Shown: positions 1 through 9,219, numbered from the stretch's first letter. The stretch: 64,000 bases of DNA from an uncultured Eubacteriales bacterium (GCA_900549225.1 URNP01000001.1:61566-125565); one strand, 5' to 3'. Notes: generated by a model not told the origin, from the sequence alone. Translations and numbers: made by a program.

Positions 1-2
1 TC

Positions 3-245
3 GTAGTATTGTTCTACTTCTTGAGTTTCGTTGCACAAGAGAAAGAACTCGAATACGCAAACGGCACGGTCGTTGCAGAAGAAAAGAGGGCAAAGAAAGC
101 GAAAAAAGCCCAAAAAGCGGATTTTGAAGTGGACTTTGCCGAGAACGGACAAAACGAAGTCGTTCAAGACGAAGAAACGGTGCAAAACGCAGGGGAGGAC
201 CTTCAAATCCCTGTAGACGAGAATTCTGACAAGGAGGTGCTGTAA
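3..245 (+). CDS. C-terminal end of a membrane protein (cut by window edge)
   Basis: The reading frame is already open at the left edge, so only about the last 81 residues are present and no start can be assigned. The visible part begins with a hydrophobic stretch (VVLFYFLSFVA), probably the end of a transmembrane helix, followed by a lysine/alanine-rich basic segment (KRAKKAKKAQKA) and an acidic tail. A charged cytoplasmic tail after a last membrane helix is the simplest reading. It stops 3 nt before the next gene, whose ribosome site AAGGAGGTG lies inside this gene's last codons, so the two are probably co-transcribed. I cannot assign a function. Confidence 0.7.
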   Translation, partial: VVLFYFLSFVAQEKELEYANGTVVAEEKRAKKAKKAQKADFEVDFAENGQNEVVQDEETVQNAGEDLQIPVDENSDKEVL

Positions 246-248
246 TCT

Positions 249-2240
249 ATGAGCGATCAAGTTATGAATGAAGAAATGAACCAAGAAGCTTTGGATCAAC
301 AACTCGCACAAGACGAACAAGTCCTCGAAAACGACGATATGCTCAATCGCGACGCAGACGGCAACGTGATACCCGCATTCCCCGTCAGCAAACGCACCAA
401 GAGAGATCAGAGCAAGACGGCAGTGCTTTACAGCGTTGCTTCGATACTTCTTCACGTTCTGGCTTATCTGCCAATTCTCGTGGTGGCGTCCGTGCTCGGC
501 GTAAAATGCTACAACCTTATGCCGTATTATTCGTTCTGGCCGTTCGTAGGCGTGATTCTTGCGGGCGTCCTCGGACTCGTATTTATGACGGTTGCACTCG
601 TCGTAAACAGAAGAAAATCCAAGAGCAACATTCGCACGAAGACGGTCAAGGTTCTCATTGCGTTCGTGTGCCTCACGACGGGATTCGGTCTTATCCTGAC
701 CTACGTTTTCCCCGACGTTATCTCTTTTGCAACGCAAAACACGCTCTATTGCGAAGATTTGTACTACAACGGTGAAAACCAAGCCGAACATAACGCATCT
801 CTCGAGAGAGACCTGATTATGTACAACCTTCTCAACGGAAACCTCAATCAATACGACGAAAAGGGTAAGATTGCCAAAAACGGCGACTTCTCGTACAAGA
901 CTCTCGTTGCGCACGACGAGGACAACGGCGTCATCACCAACTACAAGAATTCCGAGATCCAAAAGAGCGTCAACTCGTATACTTCAAAGTATAAAAAGAC
1001 GGGTGTAAAAGGTATTCAAACCGAAATCGACGCACTCAAATCCAACGAGAGAAAATATGAACTTTACGAGTTCATCTACAACCAATATATCCTCAACGAC
1101 TACGACTATTCCTTCAAGAACGACATCACGAGACGTGCCGTTGCGCTTTCGATTCTCGATTATATCTACGCGCACTTCGATTATGAAGGAATGTTGAAAG
1201 AAGGCTTCAACAATCCTAGATTCAAAGCCTTGTTCCAACAAAACTACGACAGTTTCAACCAAGACGGATATCTCACGTTTGACGATCCGCTTCTGCTCTA
1301 CGCACAGATGAACGGCCGTATGACCGTGCCTATCGTCCTCCGTCTTATCCTCAACCAAGGCTGGTCGTATACGCAAGGATCTTATATCACATACAACGAC
1401 GAAGAAGTCCTCACCTACAACGAAGACGGCAACTGCCTCTATCAACTCTACGATCCTCAATTGGTCGAAGAGTACAAGGCAAATTGCACGGATGCAAATC
1501 CGTTCCCGTACACGGGTACGATTGTCAATCAAGACGGCAAAAAAGTCAATGTCAAATACGGTTTCAACGAGAACGGTTGGCAAATGTACGAAAACGGAGT
1601 GACCAAACGTCCGCTTTCATGGCTCGTTCTCGATATGCTCGGCGATCCGATGGCACTTACGTCGATCAACCTCGGCGAAGTGCTAGCCCCGCTTCTTTCG
1701 GGTATTGAAATCGGCGGCAAGCCCCTCAACCTCGGCGCAGATATGGTCAATACGATTCTACAATCCGTTCTCAACGCGCTTCCCACGCTCATCGACTCTT
1801 TGGGCGGTCTTATGCAAGAAGATCTTATCGACGTCGTAAAAGCGGCAGCGGGCGGTGCGCAACTCAGCGTAGGATTGTGCCTCGACGACGACGGCAACCT
1901 TGCGGTCAACCTCTTCCCGATGAACGCACCTTACGGTATGCTCGGCTACATGCAAGCAACGTGGGTTGACAGCGACCACTTGCTTATGGCTGTTATCAAC
2001 GTCGTTGCATTGCGCAACTGGATGGCAATCTTCGGAGCAATCGGAGCAGTGCTTATCGTTGCTGCCGGCGTGTGCAGAGATATGGGCGAAAAGACTCGCA
2101 AACGCACGGAAGTATCTCGTGACCGCATTTTGAGAGCAAAAGCGGCAGAGGAGAGCGGTGTCGGCGAAACGGATTCGGACGCGGAAATGCCCAACGTGGA
2201 AGAGCCGACTTTGCCCGAAAACGAACCGATAATAGTCTAA
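249..2240 (+). CDS. Large membrane protein of unknown function
   Basis: A 663-residue protein I do not recognise. The acidic N-terminus (about 55 residues) is followed by three hydrophobic helices near residues 57-85, 94-120 and 135-160. A hydrophilic, tyrosine- and asparagine-rich domain of about 400 residues comes next, then a last helix near 578-607 and a charged C-terminal tail. This predicts a large domain held between two membrane anchors, probably outside the cell. The start is supported by AAGGAGGTG at 231-239 with 9-nt spacing. It follows the truncated membrane gene by 3 nt, has a similar acidic tail, and ends in a strong terminator, so it closes an operon that begins outside the window. 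Confidence 0.85.
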   Translation: MSDQVMNEEMNQEALDQQLAQDEQVLENDDMLNRDADGNVIPAFPVSKRTKRDQSKTAVLYSVASILLHVLAYLPILVVASVLGVKCYNLMPYYSFWPFVGVILAGVLGLVFMTVALVVNRRKSKSNIRTKTVKVLIAFVCLTTGFGLILTYVFPDVISFATQNTLYCEDLYYNGENQAEHNASLERDLIMYNLLNGNLNQYDEKGKIAKNGDFSYKTLVAHDEDNGVITNYKNSEIQKSVNSYTSKYKKTGVKGIQTEIDALKSNERKYELYEFIYNQYILNDYDYSFKNDITRRAVALSILDYIYAHFDYEGMLKEGFNNPRFKALFQQNYDSFNQDGYLTFDDPLLLYAQMNGRMTVPIVLRLILNQGWSYTQGSYITYNDEEVLTYNEDGNCLYQLYDPQLVEEYKANCTDANPFPYTGTIVNQDGKKVNVKYGFNENGWQMYENGVTKRPLSWLVLDMLGDPMALTSINLGEVLAPLLSGIEIGGKPLNLGADMVNTILQSVLNALPTLIDSLGGLMQEDLIDVVKAAAGGAQLSVGLCLDDDGNLAVNLFPMNAPYGMLGYMQATWVDSDHLLMAVINVVALRNWMAIFGAIGAVLIVAAGVCRDMGEKTRKRTEVSRDRILRAKAAEESGVGETDSDAEMPNVEEPTLPENEPIIV

Positions 2241-2259
2241 TGACAAATATCAATGAAAA

Positions 2260-2294
2260 ACAAACGGCACTTTCGAGTGTCGTTTGTTTTTTTG
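2260..2294 (+). terminator. Rho-independent terminator
   Basis: Arms at 2260-2271 and 2276-2287 pair over 12 bp with one G-U pair and a 4-nt loop, followed by a run of seven T. It ends the operon of the 663-residue membrane protein. Confidence 0.9.
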
Positions 2295-2437
2295 TATGAT
2301 TGGCAAAAATATTGCATTTATATTTGCTCTTATTGACGACGATAAGTTCGGAACGGAAGAAAAAGCGCGATTGTTGTCGAAATTGTGACGATATTGCTAT
2401 ATATACATGTGTATGGACAGCAGTTGCCTTTTGCGTC
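2295..2437. other. Intergenic stretch without recognised content
   Basis: Between the terminator and the next promoter I see no ribosome site with a credible frame, no RNA gene and no repeat. Together with the flanking terminator, promoter and leader it makes up the 310-base gap between genes. Confidence 0.6.
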
Positions 2438-2466
2438 TTGACTTTATTATTTTATTATAATATAAT
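2438..2466 (+). promoter_or_regulatory. Sigma-A promoter of the 816-residue lipoprotein gene
   Basis: TTGACT at 2438-2443, a 17-nt spacer and TATAAT at 2461-2466. Transcription would start near 2473, giving a leader of about 78 nt that ends in AGGAGG before the ATG at 2551. Confidence 0.85.
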
Positions 2467-2550
2467 TATAAATACAAATGTATCCATACTACGCATATGC
2501 GTGCGTATAGTTGCATTTGCAATCGATGGCAAAATTATTAGGAGGCAATT

Positions 2551-5001
2551 ATGAAAAAACTCAGCATCAGATCGATTTTCATCCTGATTCTCGTTCTGGT
2601 TTTGGCGTTCGCACTTGTCGCTTGCGGCGAGAAAGACGAACCGAAGCCCGAACCGAAGCCGGAAGACAGTGTTGAAAACGTACAGGCATTCTTCAATACT
2701 CTTTGGGAGAAATCCTCGAGTATCGGAAATACCAAAGTAGGCGAAAAAGACGACCTCAAAGTCGACCTCGGTCTCACCGTTAAGATCGCAACGCAAGACG
2801 AAACAGGCACTGAATATCAAGCAATTGATCTCGGCGTCGACCTCGACCTCGTTCTTGACAGATCCAGCGCAGAAGGCAGCAGTGAACACACTGCAATCAA
2901 GGCAAGACTTTACGATCCGTCCAACGACGAAACTTGGGTTACGCTCTACTACTTCTTCAACGACGTTTACAACGTTTACGTTGATTTCGCAGGACAAAAC
3001 TTCAAAGTTCCCTTCGATTATCTCAACGACACGTTCAACAAGAACTTTGACAACTTCATCAACAACGAAAAAATTATCAATAAAGATAATGCAGACAAAG
3101 CGAAATCTATCGGTGAAATCATCACTGCGGTCACCGAAAATATGGGTGCAAGTTGGAACCTCAACACCCTCGTAGACGACGTGGTCAAACTCTTCGGCAT
3201 CAACCTCAAAGATATGATTGCCGGCAATGACATGATCGGCGGTATTATCGAAGGGTTGCTCGGTGACGGCGCAACCGTCGACGACGTGTTCGATGGCGAC
3301 AGACTCGACATCAACAAGATTCTTGCAAACGAAAACATTGCAAGAGCATTGTTCCTCAATGAAGAAACGATCGTCGATCAAAACGGTTTCTACAGCACCG
3401 CTATCGATCTTAACGGCGATATCGGCGGCATGGTTGTCGGAATGATCCCCGAAGGCGTCGACAAAATCATCAATGCAAACACTGAACTTTATTTGCAATA
3501 TCAACTCAAAGACAATGCTCTTGACTCCTTTGGAATCAAAGCCGTTCTCACCGAAATCGAATCTACTGTGGGCGAAAAGACCGTTCATCCGTCACTCACC
3601 GTCAACATCACCGATCTCAAGTTTGCAAAAGCGACGACCAATGAAATTGAGAATTCAATGCCCGTTAAGAAGAACAACTACAGCACGAGCGCAGTTCTCG
3701 ATGCAAGCGCAGTGCTCGATCTCGCAGGCTTCTCTCTTGACGCAACCAAACTTGACAGCCTCAACGGCAACAGATTCTCTCAAGTCGCAGGTCTTGACAA
3801 TCTCCAACTCAAAGGTCAAATCTCCGTCGGTCTCACCGGCAAAGTCGACCTCAAAGACAACAACGGTATAGCGGCATACGCACACCTCACCTACAAGGCA
3901 GACGATAAGGCTGCTGCGGTCAAAGTGCTCGAAGCAAGTTTCGTGAACGGCAACCTTGCAGTCGTCGTCAACCAAAAAGCAAACCTCGTTGCTTTGGACA
4001 GCAACGGCAAAACCGTCAACGTTCCCATCGCAAGCACGCTTGTCAACCTTTGGGGCGACTACGCTTATAACGCACTCAAAGACAAAGTCTTCACAGGCAA
4101 CCCCGAAGTGCTCGCAGACTTGGAAGGCAAACTCTTCAGCAACAAAGATCATCGCACCATCAACCCGAACTTCGTTGGCGCAGAATGGACCGGAATTGAC
4201 ATTGTCACCGGATTCAAGGGCGTTATGGACGGTTTGTTCACAGAAAAACCGGCAAACGAATCTGCAGATATGGCAACGATCATCGGCAACGTCGTCAAGA
4301 CCGTTGAAAAAGCGCTCCCGCTCGTTTCGACCGCAGACAACAAACTCGCAGTTGCATCCGACAATATCGGCAACGCGGTCAACAGCATCGGCAAAGTATG
4401 GTGGGGCAAAAACGCACCTGACTTCAAACAATCCATAATCGATGCAGACAAGAGCAACTGGCTTGACAAATTCACCGAAGCAATCAAGATCGAAGGCGCA
4501 ACTTACACGACGAAGCAAGATTTCCTCAAAGCTATCTTCAATTCTTCCGCAAACGTTGCTCTCGATATGAGCAAGAACGGTTTGGATCTTGACCTCAACG
4601 TCAACGTTACGGCAAAGGCAAGCGTCAAACTCGCACTCAGCATCGGCGCAAAAGCAAGCGCAACCATCACTGATCTTTCTGCAGGTTTGAAAGAAGATGC
4701 AAACACCTTCGTGTTCAACATCTCTTCCGCACCCACGAAAGGAACTGTCAATGCAGACGGCACGTTGACCCTTACCGGTATCGAAGGCTCTATCATCGAC
4801 GTTAGAATCGGTGACGGTGAATACTTCAGAGTCGAAGGCACTTGGAACGGCAACACGTTCACTTCCAAGACCGCTCTTCCGAACGTCGTTGCAAAAGCGC
4901 TCATCAAAGCTAGAATGACTGCTCCCGGCACGGACGGACCCAGCTTCGGCGTGAAGATGACCAACAACTATAAAGCACCTCAAACGGATGCTAAAAAATA
5001 A
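2551..5001 (+). CDS. Large lipoprotein of unknown function
   Basis: 816 residues. A lysine-rich start, a leucine/valine-rich helix and a lipobox (LVAC, cysteine near residue 25) mark a lipoprotein anchored on the outer face of the membrane. A short EPKPEPKPE linker follows, then a long domain rich in Asp, Asn, Leu and Val that alternates predicted strands and loops (for example repeated LDLNVNV and LDLGLTV-like runs). It resembles large beta-rich surface lipoproteins of gut Clostridia, but I recognise no named domain. AGGAGG stands 7 nt before the ATG. It has its own promoter and terminator, so it is monocistronic. Confidence 0.88.
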   Translation: MKKLSIRSIFILILVLVLAFALVACGEKDEPKPEPKPEDSVENVQAFFNTLWEKSSSIGNTKVGEKDDLKVDLGLTVKIATQDETGTEYQAIDLGVDLDLVLDRSSAEGSSEHTAIKARLYDPSNDETWVTLYYFFNDVYNVYVDFAGQNFKVPFDYLNDTFNKNFDNFINNEKIINKDNADKAKSIGEIITAVTENMGASWNLNTLVDDVVKLFGINLKDMIAGNDMIGGIIEGLLGDGATVDDVFDGDRLDINKILANENIARALFLNEETIVDQNGFYSTAIDLNGDIGGMVVGMIPEGVDKIINANTELYLQYQLKDNALDSFGIKAVLTEIESTVGEKTVHPSLTVNITDLKFAKATTNEIENSMPVKKNNYSTSAVLDASAVLDLAGFSLDATKLDSLNGNRFSQVAGLDNLQLKGQISVGLTGKVDLKDNNGIAAYAHLTYKADDKAAAVKVLEASFVNGNLAVVVNQKANLVALDSNGKTVNVPIASTLVNLWGDYAYNALKDKVFTGNPEVLADLEGKLFSNKDHRTINPNFVGAEWTGIDIVTGFKGVMDGLFTEKPANESADMATIIGNVVKTVEKALPLVSTADNKLAVASDNIGNAVNSIGKVWWGKNAPDFKQSIIDADKSNWLDKFTEAIKIEGATYTTKQDFLKAIFNSSANVALDMSKNGLDLDLNVNVTAKASVKLALSIGAKASATITDLSAGLKEDANTFVFNISSAPTKGTVNADGTLTLTGIEGSIIDVRIGDGEYFRVEGTWNGNTFTSKTALPNVVAKALIKARMTAPGTDGPSFGVKMTNNYKAPQTDAKK

Positions 5002-5022
5002 TGCAACCTAAAAGCATAAACG

Positions 5023-5052
5023 GAAAAGGCGCGTAATGCGCCTTTTCTTTTT
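5023..5052 (+). terminator. Rho-independent terminator
   Basis: Ten-bp perfect stem (5023-5032 with 5038-5047), 5-nt loop, followed by CTTTTT-type tract. It ends the lipoprotein transcript. Confidence 0.88.
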
Positions 5053-5075
5053 GCGTTTTCAACGGCTATTCGTGG

Positions 5076-5103
5076 TTGATAAATCTCAAAAGCGTGTTAT
5101 AAT
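5076..5103 (+). promoter_or_regulatory. Sigma-A promoter directly abutting a start codon
   Basis: TTGATA at 5076-5081, 16-nt spacer, TATAAT at 5098-5103. Only 6 nt separate the -10 box from the ATG at 5110, so the transcript should begin at or next to the A of the start codon (leaderless). Confidence 0.75.
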
Positions 5104-5109
5104 GAAGAT

Positions 5110-6435
5110 ATGACAGGATTTGAAGAAAAGCACAGTGTAATAAGCAACGACGATATGAAAAGCGCAATCGACTTCGTCGAGGAGTTTACGGAAGAGTTGA
5201 AAGCGTATCCCAATCGCATCACGGCAAGCAAGGATGAAACCGCTTGCGCGAGGGCGATACGCAACAGACTTCACGACGAAACCGACGCAAAGACGCGCCT
5301 TGAGGCGTTTGCCGCTCCCGTTTTGCTCGGGAGAGGCTCTTTTTTGTTGCTTGGCATATGGTATGCGCTTTGTTACGTCGTGTATTTCGTGTCTTTTGCA
5401 GGAGGACGCGTTGCGGGCGCACTCGTTACGCTCTTGTCACTCGTCCTTTTCCTTTCGGGCGGAAGCGTGTTTTTGCTTATGTACCTCGGCAACCGAAAAC
5501 TCGGTAAACTGTTGCCAAAAAAGGTGTCTTACAACGTCGTCAGCGAAAGTCAGAAGGACGATGCAAATCCCAAGAATATACTTATCATCTGCGACAAACA
5601 CGACGCGTCTTTGGGTAGCCCCGTGAAAGACTTTAATCTCGTGCGAAAACTTACGATGATTATCGCACCCGTTTCGGTGTTTATTTTCGTGCTTTTCTGC
5701 ATCTTGAAAATGGCGATCGGCACGCAAGGCGACAACGTTGCGGCAAAAATCAGCGCATTCACGATTTTGCCGTTCGTATCGGGCATTTTCGGCATTGCGG
5801 CGTTCGTGATGCATTTCTCGCCCGTCGAGAAGTTCGCGCGCGAAAACAACGGCGTGGCAACCGCCGTCGCAATGGCAACGTACGCGTATTTTGCAGAACA
5901 GCCCGAACTTTTGGCGGATAACACCAAAATAGTTTACGCCTCTTTCGGTGCGGAAAACTCGGGGCATAGCGGTTCGGGCGCATTCGTTGAGGCGCATCCC
6001 GAATTTGCCTCGGCAAAGGTTCTTGCCATAGGCGACGTGCTTGGCGGTGCGTTTCAGGTTGCCGAGCGCGATTGCGTGCGCAATATAGACTTTTCGATCG
6101 ATATGGTTTCTGCCGTTCACGCAAGCGCGATAGAGCAGGGCATAACCGTTTCTACGATGCCGCACGACACGATTATGCACAAGTTCAATTCGTTGCATGG
6201 ATTTATCTCGAACGCTTTTGCAAAAAACGGCAATCCCACGGCAACGATCCTTGCCAAAGACTATCAAAAACGCGAAAGATCGTTGACGAAAACCGACTAT
6301 GAAAATCTGTTTTCGCTTTGCGTCGGCGCGGCTATGAAGATTATGGCAAGAGAGGACCCTCCAAAGAGCGATAAGGTCGATTTGACGACTGCTCCGTCTT
6401 CCGAAATGAAGATAGTGGACGTCGAAAGCAAATAA
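5110..6435 (+). CDS. Membrane protein with a degenerate M28-type peptidase fold
   Basis: 441 residues. Segments resemble the M28 zinc aminopeptidase fold. ILIICDKHDAS (157-167) matches the first metal-ligand strand, ENNGVATAVAMA (from 245) matches the usual DNASG helix, and IVYASFGAENSG (274-285) matches the strand that normally carries the catalytic EE pair. Four hydrophobic helices (about 75-100, 102-127, 183-203, 213-236) are interleaved with this fold, which soluble M28 enzymes do not have. The EE pair is EN here, the DNASG Asp is Glu, and the final metal-binding His of the usual HxxxD segment is not visible (LTKTDYENL). So it is probably not a normal peptidase; it may be a binding or regulatory relative. 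No ribosome site precedes the ATG, and the promoter implies a leaderless start. Confidence 0.7.
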   Translation: MTGFEEKHSVISNDDMKSAIDFVEEFTEELKAYPNRITASKDETACARAIRNRLHDETDAKTRLEAFAAPVLLGRGSFLLLGIWYALCYVVYFVSFAGGRVAGALVTLLSLVLFLSGGSVFLLMYLGNRKLGKLLPKKVSYNVVSESQKDDANPKNILIICDKHDASLGSPVKDFNLVRKLTMIIAPVSVFIFVLFCILKMAIGTQGDNVAAKISAFTILPFVSGIFGIAAFVMHFSPVEKFARENNGVATAVAMATYAYFAEQPELLADNTKIVYASFGAENSGHSGSGAFVEAHPEFASAKVLAIGDVLGGAFQVAERDCVRNIDFSIDMVSAVHASAIEQGITVSTMPHDTIMHKFNSLHGFISNAFAKNGNPTATILAKDYQKRERSLTKTDYENLFSLCVGAAMKIMAREDPPKSDKVDLTTAPSSEMKIVDVESK

Positions 6436-6457
6436 AAACACACTCGCGCGGCGAGAA

Positions 6458-6463
6458 TATAAT
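6458..6463 (+). promoter_or_regulatory. Candidate -10 box upstream of the PTS-like permease gene
   Basis: TATAAT at 6458-6463, without a good -35 at 17 nt. A small hairpin (TTGCATT with AATGCAA) follows immediately, before the ATG at 6494. Confidence 0.4.
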
Positions 6464-6493
6464 TGCATTTTTAATGCAAAAACGGACGAAAAA

Positions 6494-7813
6494 ATGCAAA
6501 AAAACGATGAAAAAACCACCGAAAACGGCAACGTTTTTGACCAAAACCAAGACGAGATAGCCGAAGAATCCTCTCAATTTGCAGAGGCTGCTCGATCCGA
6601 CGAAAACTCGACGGCGGATTACGACGAAAAAAACGATAACTCGCAAGAGAATTTGAAAGAAGGAATCCTTGCGGATTACGCAACTCGTGAAAAGAAGGGC
6701 GCAAAGGCGCTTTCCGTCGTCAAAAAGTATTGCAAGCGCTATTTTATCGACGCGTTTTCGGGTATGGCGCAAGGCCTGTTCTGCACGCTCATCGCAGGCA
6801 CGATTTTGGCGCAAATCGCTTCGTGGTGCGGCGATAATTCGTTTGCAAAAGTGCTCGGCTATCTCGCAAGCGTTGCCAAAATGCTTATGGGCGCAGGTAT
6901 CGGCATAGGAATTGCGCATAAACTCGGTGCAAAACCGCTCGTGATTTTCACAGCCGCAGTTACCGGACTCGTCGGCGCATTTGCAGGCAATCTTGTGAAC
7001 GCGCTATGCCAAAACGCCGCGTTTACGATTGCTTTCGGCGCAGTCGGCAACCCGATAGGCGCGTACGTCGTTTCGCTTTTTACGGTTGAAATCGCATCGC
7101 TTTACGCAGGCAAGACCAAACTCGATATAATCCTTATTCCGCTCGGAATGATGCTGTTGTGCCTTGGCGGAATTTTCCTTGCGTGGCCGTTTATCAAACT
7201 CATCGATTTGCTTGCAAAACTCATCGTTTTGGCAATCGAGGCAGGTGCTGCGGTCAAGATTATCGTCGGCGTGTTCGTTGCGGTGGTAATGGGAATCTTG
7301 CTCACTATGCCAACTTCCTCCGCTGCTATATGGGTGGCGATAGCCACAAGCGCTACGGCTCTTGAAAATCCCGACGTATTCGCAATTGCCGGTGGCGCTG
7401 CCGTTGCAGGTTGCTCGGCACATATGATAGGCTTTGCGGTGGCAAGTATCAGAGAAAACGGCGCGGGCGGACTCATTTCGCAGGGCGTCGGAACGAGTAT
7501 GCTTCAAATCCCCAACATTATGAAAAAACCCGTGATTATGGTGCCTGAAATCGTGGCAAGTGCGGTTTGCGGTCTCGTTGCCGTGCTTATGGGACTTCGT
7601 TGTAACGCCTCGGGCGGCGGAATGGGTACGAGCGGTCTTGTGGGCGTATTCGGCACGATTGACGCATCGCAAGGCGTGATACCCGACTGGCAACTCGGCG
7701 TGGGCATAGTGCTTTGTCTGTTCGTTCTCCCTGCGACAATATCCTTCGGCATAAGCGAGATAATGCGCAAAACCGGCGCAATCAAATTCGGCGATCAAAA
7801 ACTCGAAAATTAA
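6494..7813 (+). CDS. PTS-IIC-like integral membrane permease (PTS_EIIC_2 type)
   Basis: 439 residues. The first 85 are acidic and Gln/Asn/Glu-rich and probably cytoplasmic. The rest is a polytopic membrane domain with about eight to ten helices. Glycine-rich helices such as LMGAGIGIGIAHKLGAKP, the GNPIGAYVVSLFTVEIASL segment and the GGMGTSGLVG loop near the end match the PTS_EIIC_2 family (sugar-PTS IIC-like proteins that occur without other PTS parts). No IIA, IIB, HPr or EI gene is nearby, so whether it uses phosphoenolpyruvate is unclear; a transporter or channel of unknown substrate is all I can infer. The extended charged N-terminus is unlike typical members. No strong ribosome site precedes the ATG. 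Confidence 0.8.
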   Translation: MQKNDEKTTENGNVFDQNQDEIAEESSQFAEAARSDENSTADYDEKNDNSQENLKEGILADYATREKKGAKALSVVKKYCKRYFIDAFSGMAQGLFCTLIAGTILAQIASWCGDNSFAKVLGYLASVAKMLMGAGIGIGIAHKLGAKPLVIFTAAVTGLVGAFAGNLVNALCQNAAFTIAFGAVGNPIGAYVVSLFTVEIASLYAGKTKLDIILIPLGMMLLCLGGIFLAWPFIKLIDLLAKLIVLAIEAGAAVKIIVGVFVAVVMGILLTMPTSSAAIWVAIATSATALENPDVFAIAGGAAVAGCSAHMIGFAVASIRENGAGGLISQGVGTSMLQIPNIMKKPVIMVPEIVASAVCGLVAVLMGLRCNASGGGMGTSGLVGVFGTIDASQGVIPDWQLGVGIVLCLFVLPATISFGISEIMRKTGAIKFGDQKLEN

Positions 7814-7816
7814 TTT

Positions 7817-7862
7817 TCTTCGGGTGTGGGAAAACCCCATACAGAATTATTAATTATTAATT
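7817..7862. repeat. Dispersed GTGGG-hairpin repeat, copy 1
   Basis: A TTCGGGTGTGGG start, a short hairpin to CCCCATAC, then an AATTATTAATTATTAATT tail. It resembles the copy at 32222-32282, which has the same order of parts. Confidence 0.45.
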
Positions 7863-7864
7863 GA

Positions 7865-7890
7865 AAAGCGCACCGTTACAGGTGCGCTTT
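7865..7890. terminator. Bidirectional terminator between convergent genes
   Basis: Perfect 10-bp stem (7865-7874 with 7881-7890) and 6-nt loop, between the stop codons of the permease (+) and the histidine kinase (-). On the minus strand it is followed by TTTTCAATT. Confidence 0.85.
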
Positions 7891-7893
7891 CTG

Positions 7894-9150
7894 TTATAGT
7901 TCAAACAATTTCTTTTTCTTTTTGGGTTCGACGGGCGTTCCGTCCTTTTTGAGTTTGAGCGTGGGCAGATACACGTCAAACACCGTTCCTTTGCCTTCGA
8001 TGCCGTGGCAGGAGATTTCTCCGCAATGCGCTTTTACGGTGGCAGACGCAATGGACAAGCCAAGTCCGAAACTTTGATTGTCCTTGTTTTGTCTTGCGCC
8101 GTCGGTGCGGTAGAACCTGTCAAAAACGTGCTTTGCATCCTCTTTGGAGATGCATTCGCCCGTGTTCATAACCGACAGGTGTACGCGCTTTCCGTCCAAA
8201 AACAGGCGAACGCCCACTTTGCCTTTTTCGCCCGAATACTTGATTGCGTTGTCGAGAAGAATGACGACGAGGCGTTCAAGAGATTTCGGTTCGCCCAAAA
8301 CGTGCAAGTCGGGTTGCACGTCGGTGAGAAGTTTCACGTCTTTTTCAAAACACGTTGCTTCAAATTCAAGGCAAGCACCCTCGGACACTTCGCTGAAATT
8401 TACGTCTTGCTTGGGAAGTTCGCTCTGTTCGAGTTTGCTCAGTTCAAGCATATTGTTTATCAAATCGCGCATACGCACGAGTTGCGTTGAGATTGACGAT
8501 ATCCACTTCTCGTTGTCCTTGACGGTGGAATCGGGCTCGGATTTGATTACGCTAAGATTGGTCGCAATGATTGTCAGAGGCGTTTTGAGTTCGTGCGAAG
8601 CGTTTGCCACGAGGTCGCGTTGTTTGGTCATTGCCGAGGCAACGGGAAAGAGAAGTCTTGCCGACGACAAGAGGGCAAGAAGAGCGACGAATATCACCGA
8701 ACAACAATAGAGGAGCGCAACCATAATTGCCGTGTTGGCAAGTTGCTTGTGATAACTCGTGCGGTCGATAAGCGCGTAGAGCGTGCCGTTCGGATATTGT
8801 CTGTTTGCCACGACGAAGTGCTTGTCGTTATACTCGAATTTGCCTTTTGAGGTTTCTATGGCTTTGAGAATTATGGCGTTTGCCTCGTCGTCGTAAACGT
8901 CGGTGTTGCCGTCTATTTCCAATTTTCCGTTGTCGTAGGAATAGATAAAAATGCATCTCAAATCGTTTGCGACTTCGTCGTTATAGTGCACGGGATCTGC
9001 AAGCGCTTTTTCGATTGCCTTGTTGATGAATACGTCGTTCGAGCCGTACACAACGCCGAACAGACCGCCCAAAACGATGAGCAGAAATACTGCCGCTATG
9101 AGAGTGGTCGTGACCGTGTAATTGACGCGTTGTTTTCTTATAATATCCAT
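7894..9150 (-). CDS. Membrane sensor histidine kinase
   Basis: 418 residues. Helix 1 lies near residues 12-34, an extracytoplasmic sensor region of about 100 residues follows, then helix 2 near 140-165. The HisKA domain carries the phospho-acceptor His186 in the H-box NASHELKTPL. The HATPase_c domain shows the N-box DNAIKYS (about 300-306) and the G-box GLGLSIA. The kinase would phosphorylate the OmpR-type regulator encoded just upstream on the same strand. The signal sensed is unknown. Its start has no ribosome site, and a candidate TTGATT-18-TATATT promoter ends 9 nt before the ATG. The start is fixed by the basic N-terminus preceding helix 1. A basic, lysine-rich C-terminal tail (EPKKKKKLFEL) is unusual but of unknown meaning. 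Confidence 0.93.
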   Translation of the reverse strand: MDIIRKQRVNYTVTTTLIAAVFLLIVLGGLFGVVYGSNDVFINKAIEKALADPVHYNDEVANDLRCIFIYSYDNGKLEIDGNTDVYDDEANAIILKAIETSKGKFEYNDKHFVVANRQYPNGTLYALIDRTSYHKQLANTAIMVALLYCCSVIFVALLALLSSARLLFPVASAMTKQRDLVANASHELKTPLTIIATNLSVIKSEPDSTVKDNEKWISSISTQLVRMRDLINNMLELSKLEQSELPKQDVNFSEVSEGACLEFEATCFEKDVKLLTDVQPDLHVLGEPKSLERLVVILLDNAIKYSGEKGKVGVRLFLDGKRVHLSVMNTGECISKEDAKHVFDRFYRTDGARQNKDNQSFGLGLSIASATVKAHCGEISCHGIEGKGTVFDVYLPTLKLKKDGTPVEPKKKKKLFEL

Positions 9151-9159
9151 ACAAATCGC

Positions 9160-9189
9160 AATATAAGGGTTTTAGTTGTCAAAAATCAA
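9160..9189 (-). promoter_or_regulatory. Promoter of the histidine kinase gene
   Basis: On the minus strand TTGATT (9184-9189), 18-nt spacer, TATATT (9160-9165). It ends 9 nt before the ATG at 9150, so the kinase is probably translated from a leaderless mRNA and transcribed separately from the regulator gene. Confidence 0.6.
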
Positions 9190-9219
9190 AGCATAAAACC
9201 TTGATTCGTGCAATAAACA

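Noticed and set aside
3655..4983. 442-codon minus-strand frame inside the 816-residue lipoprotein gene
   Set aside because: Shadow frame; the plus-strand gene has promoter, ribosome site, signal peptide and terminator.
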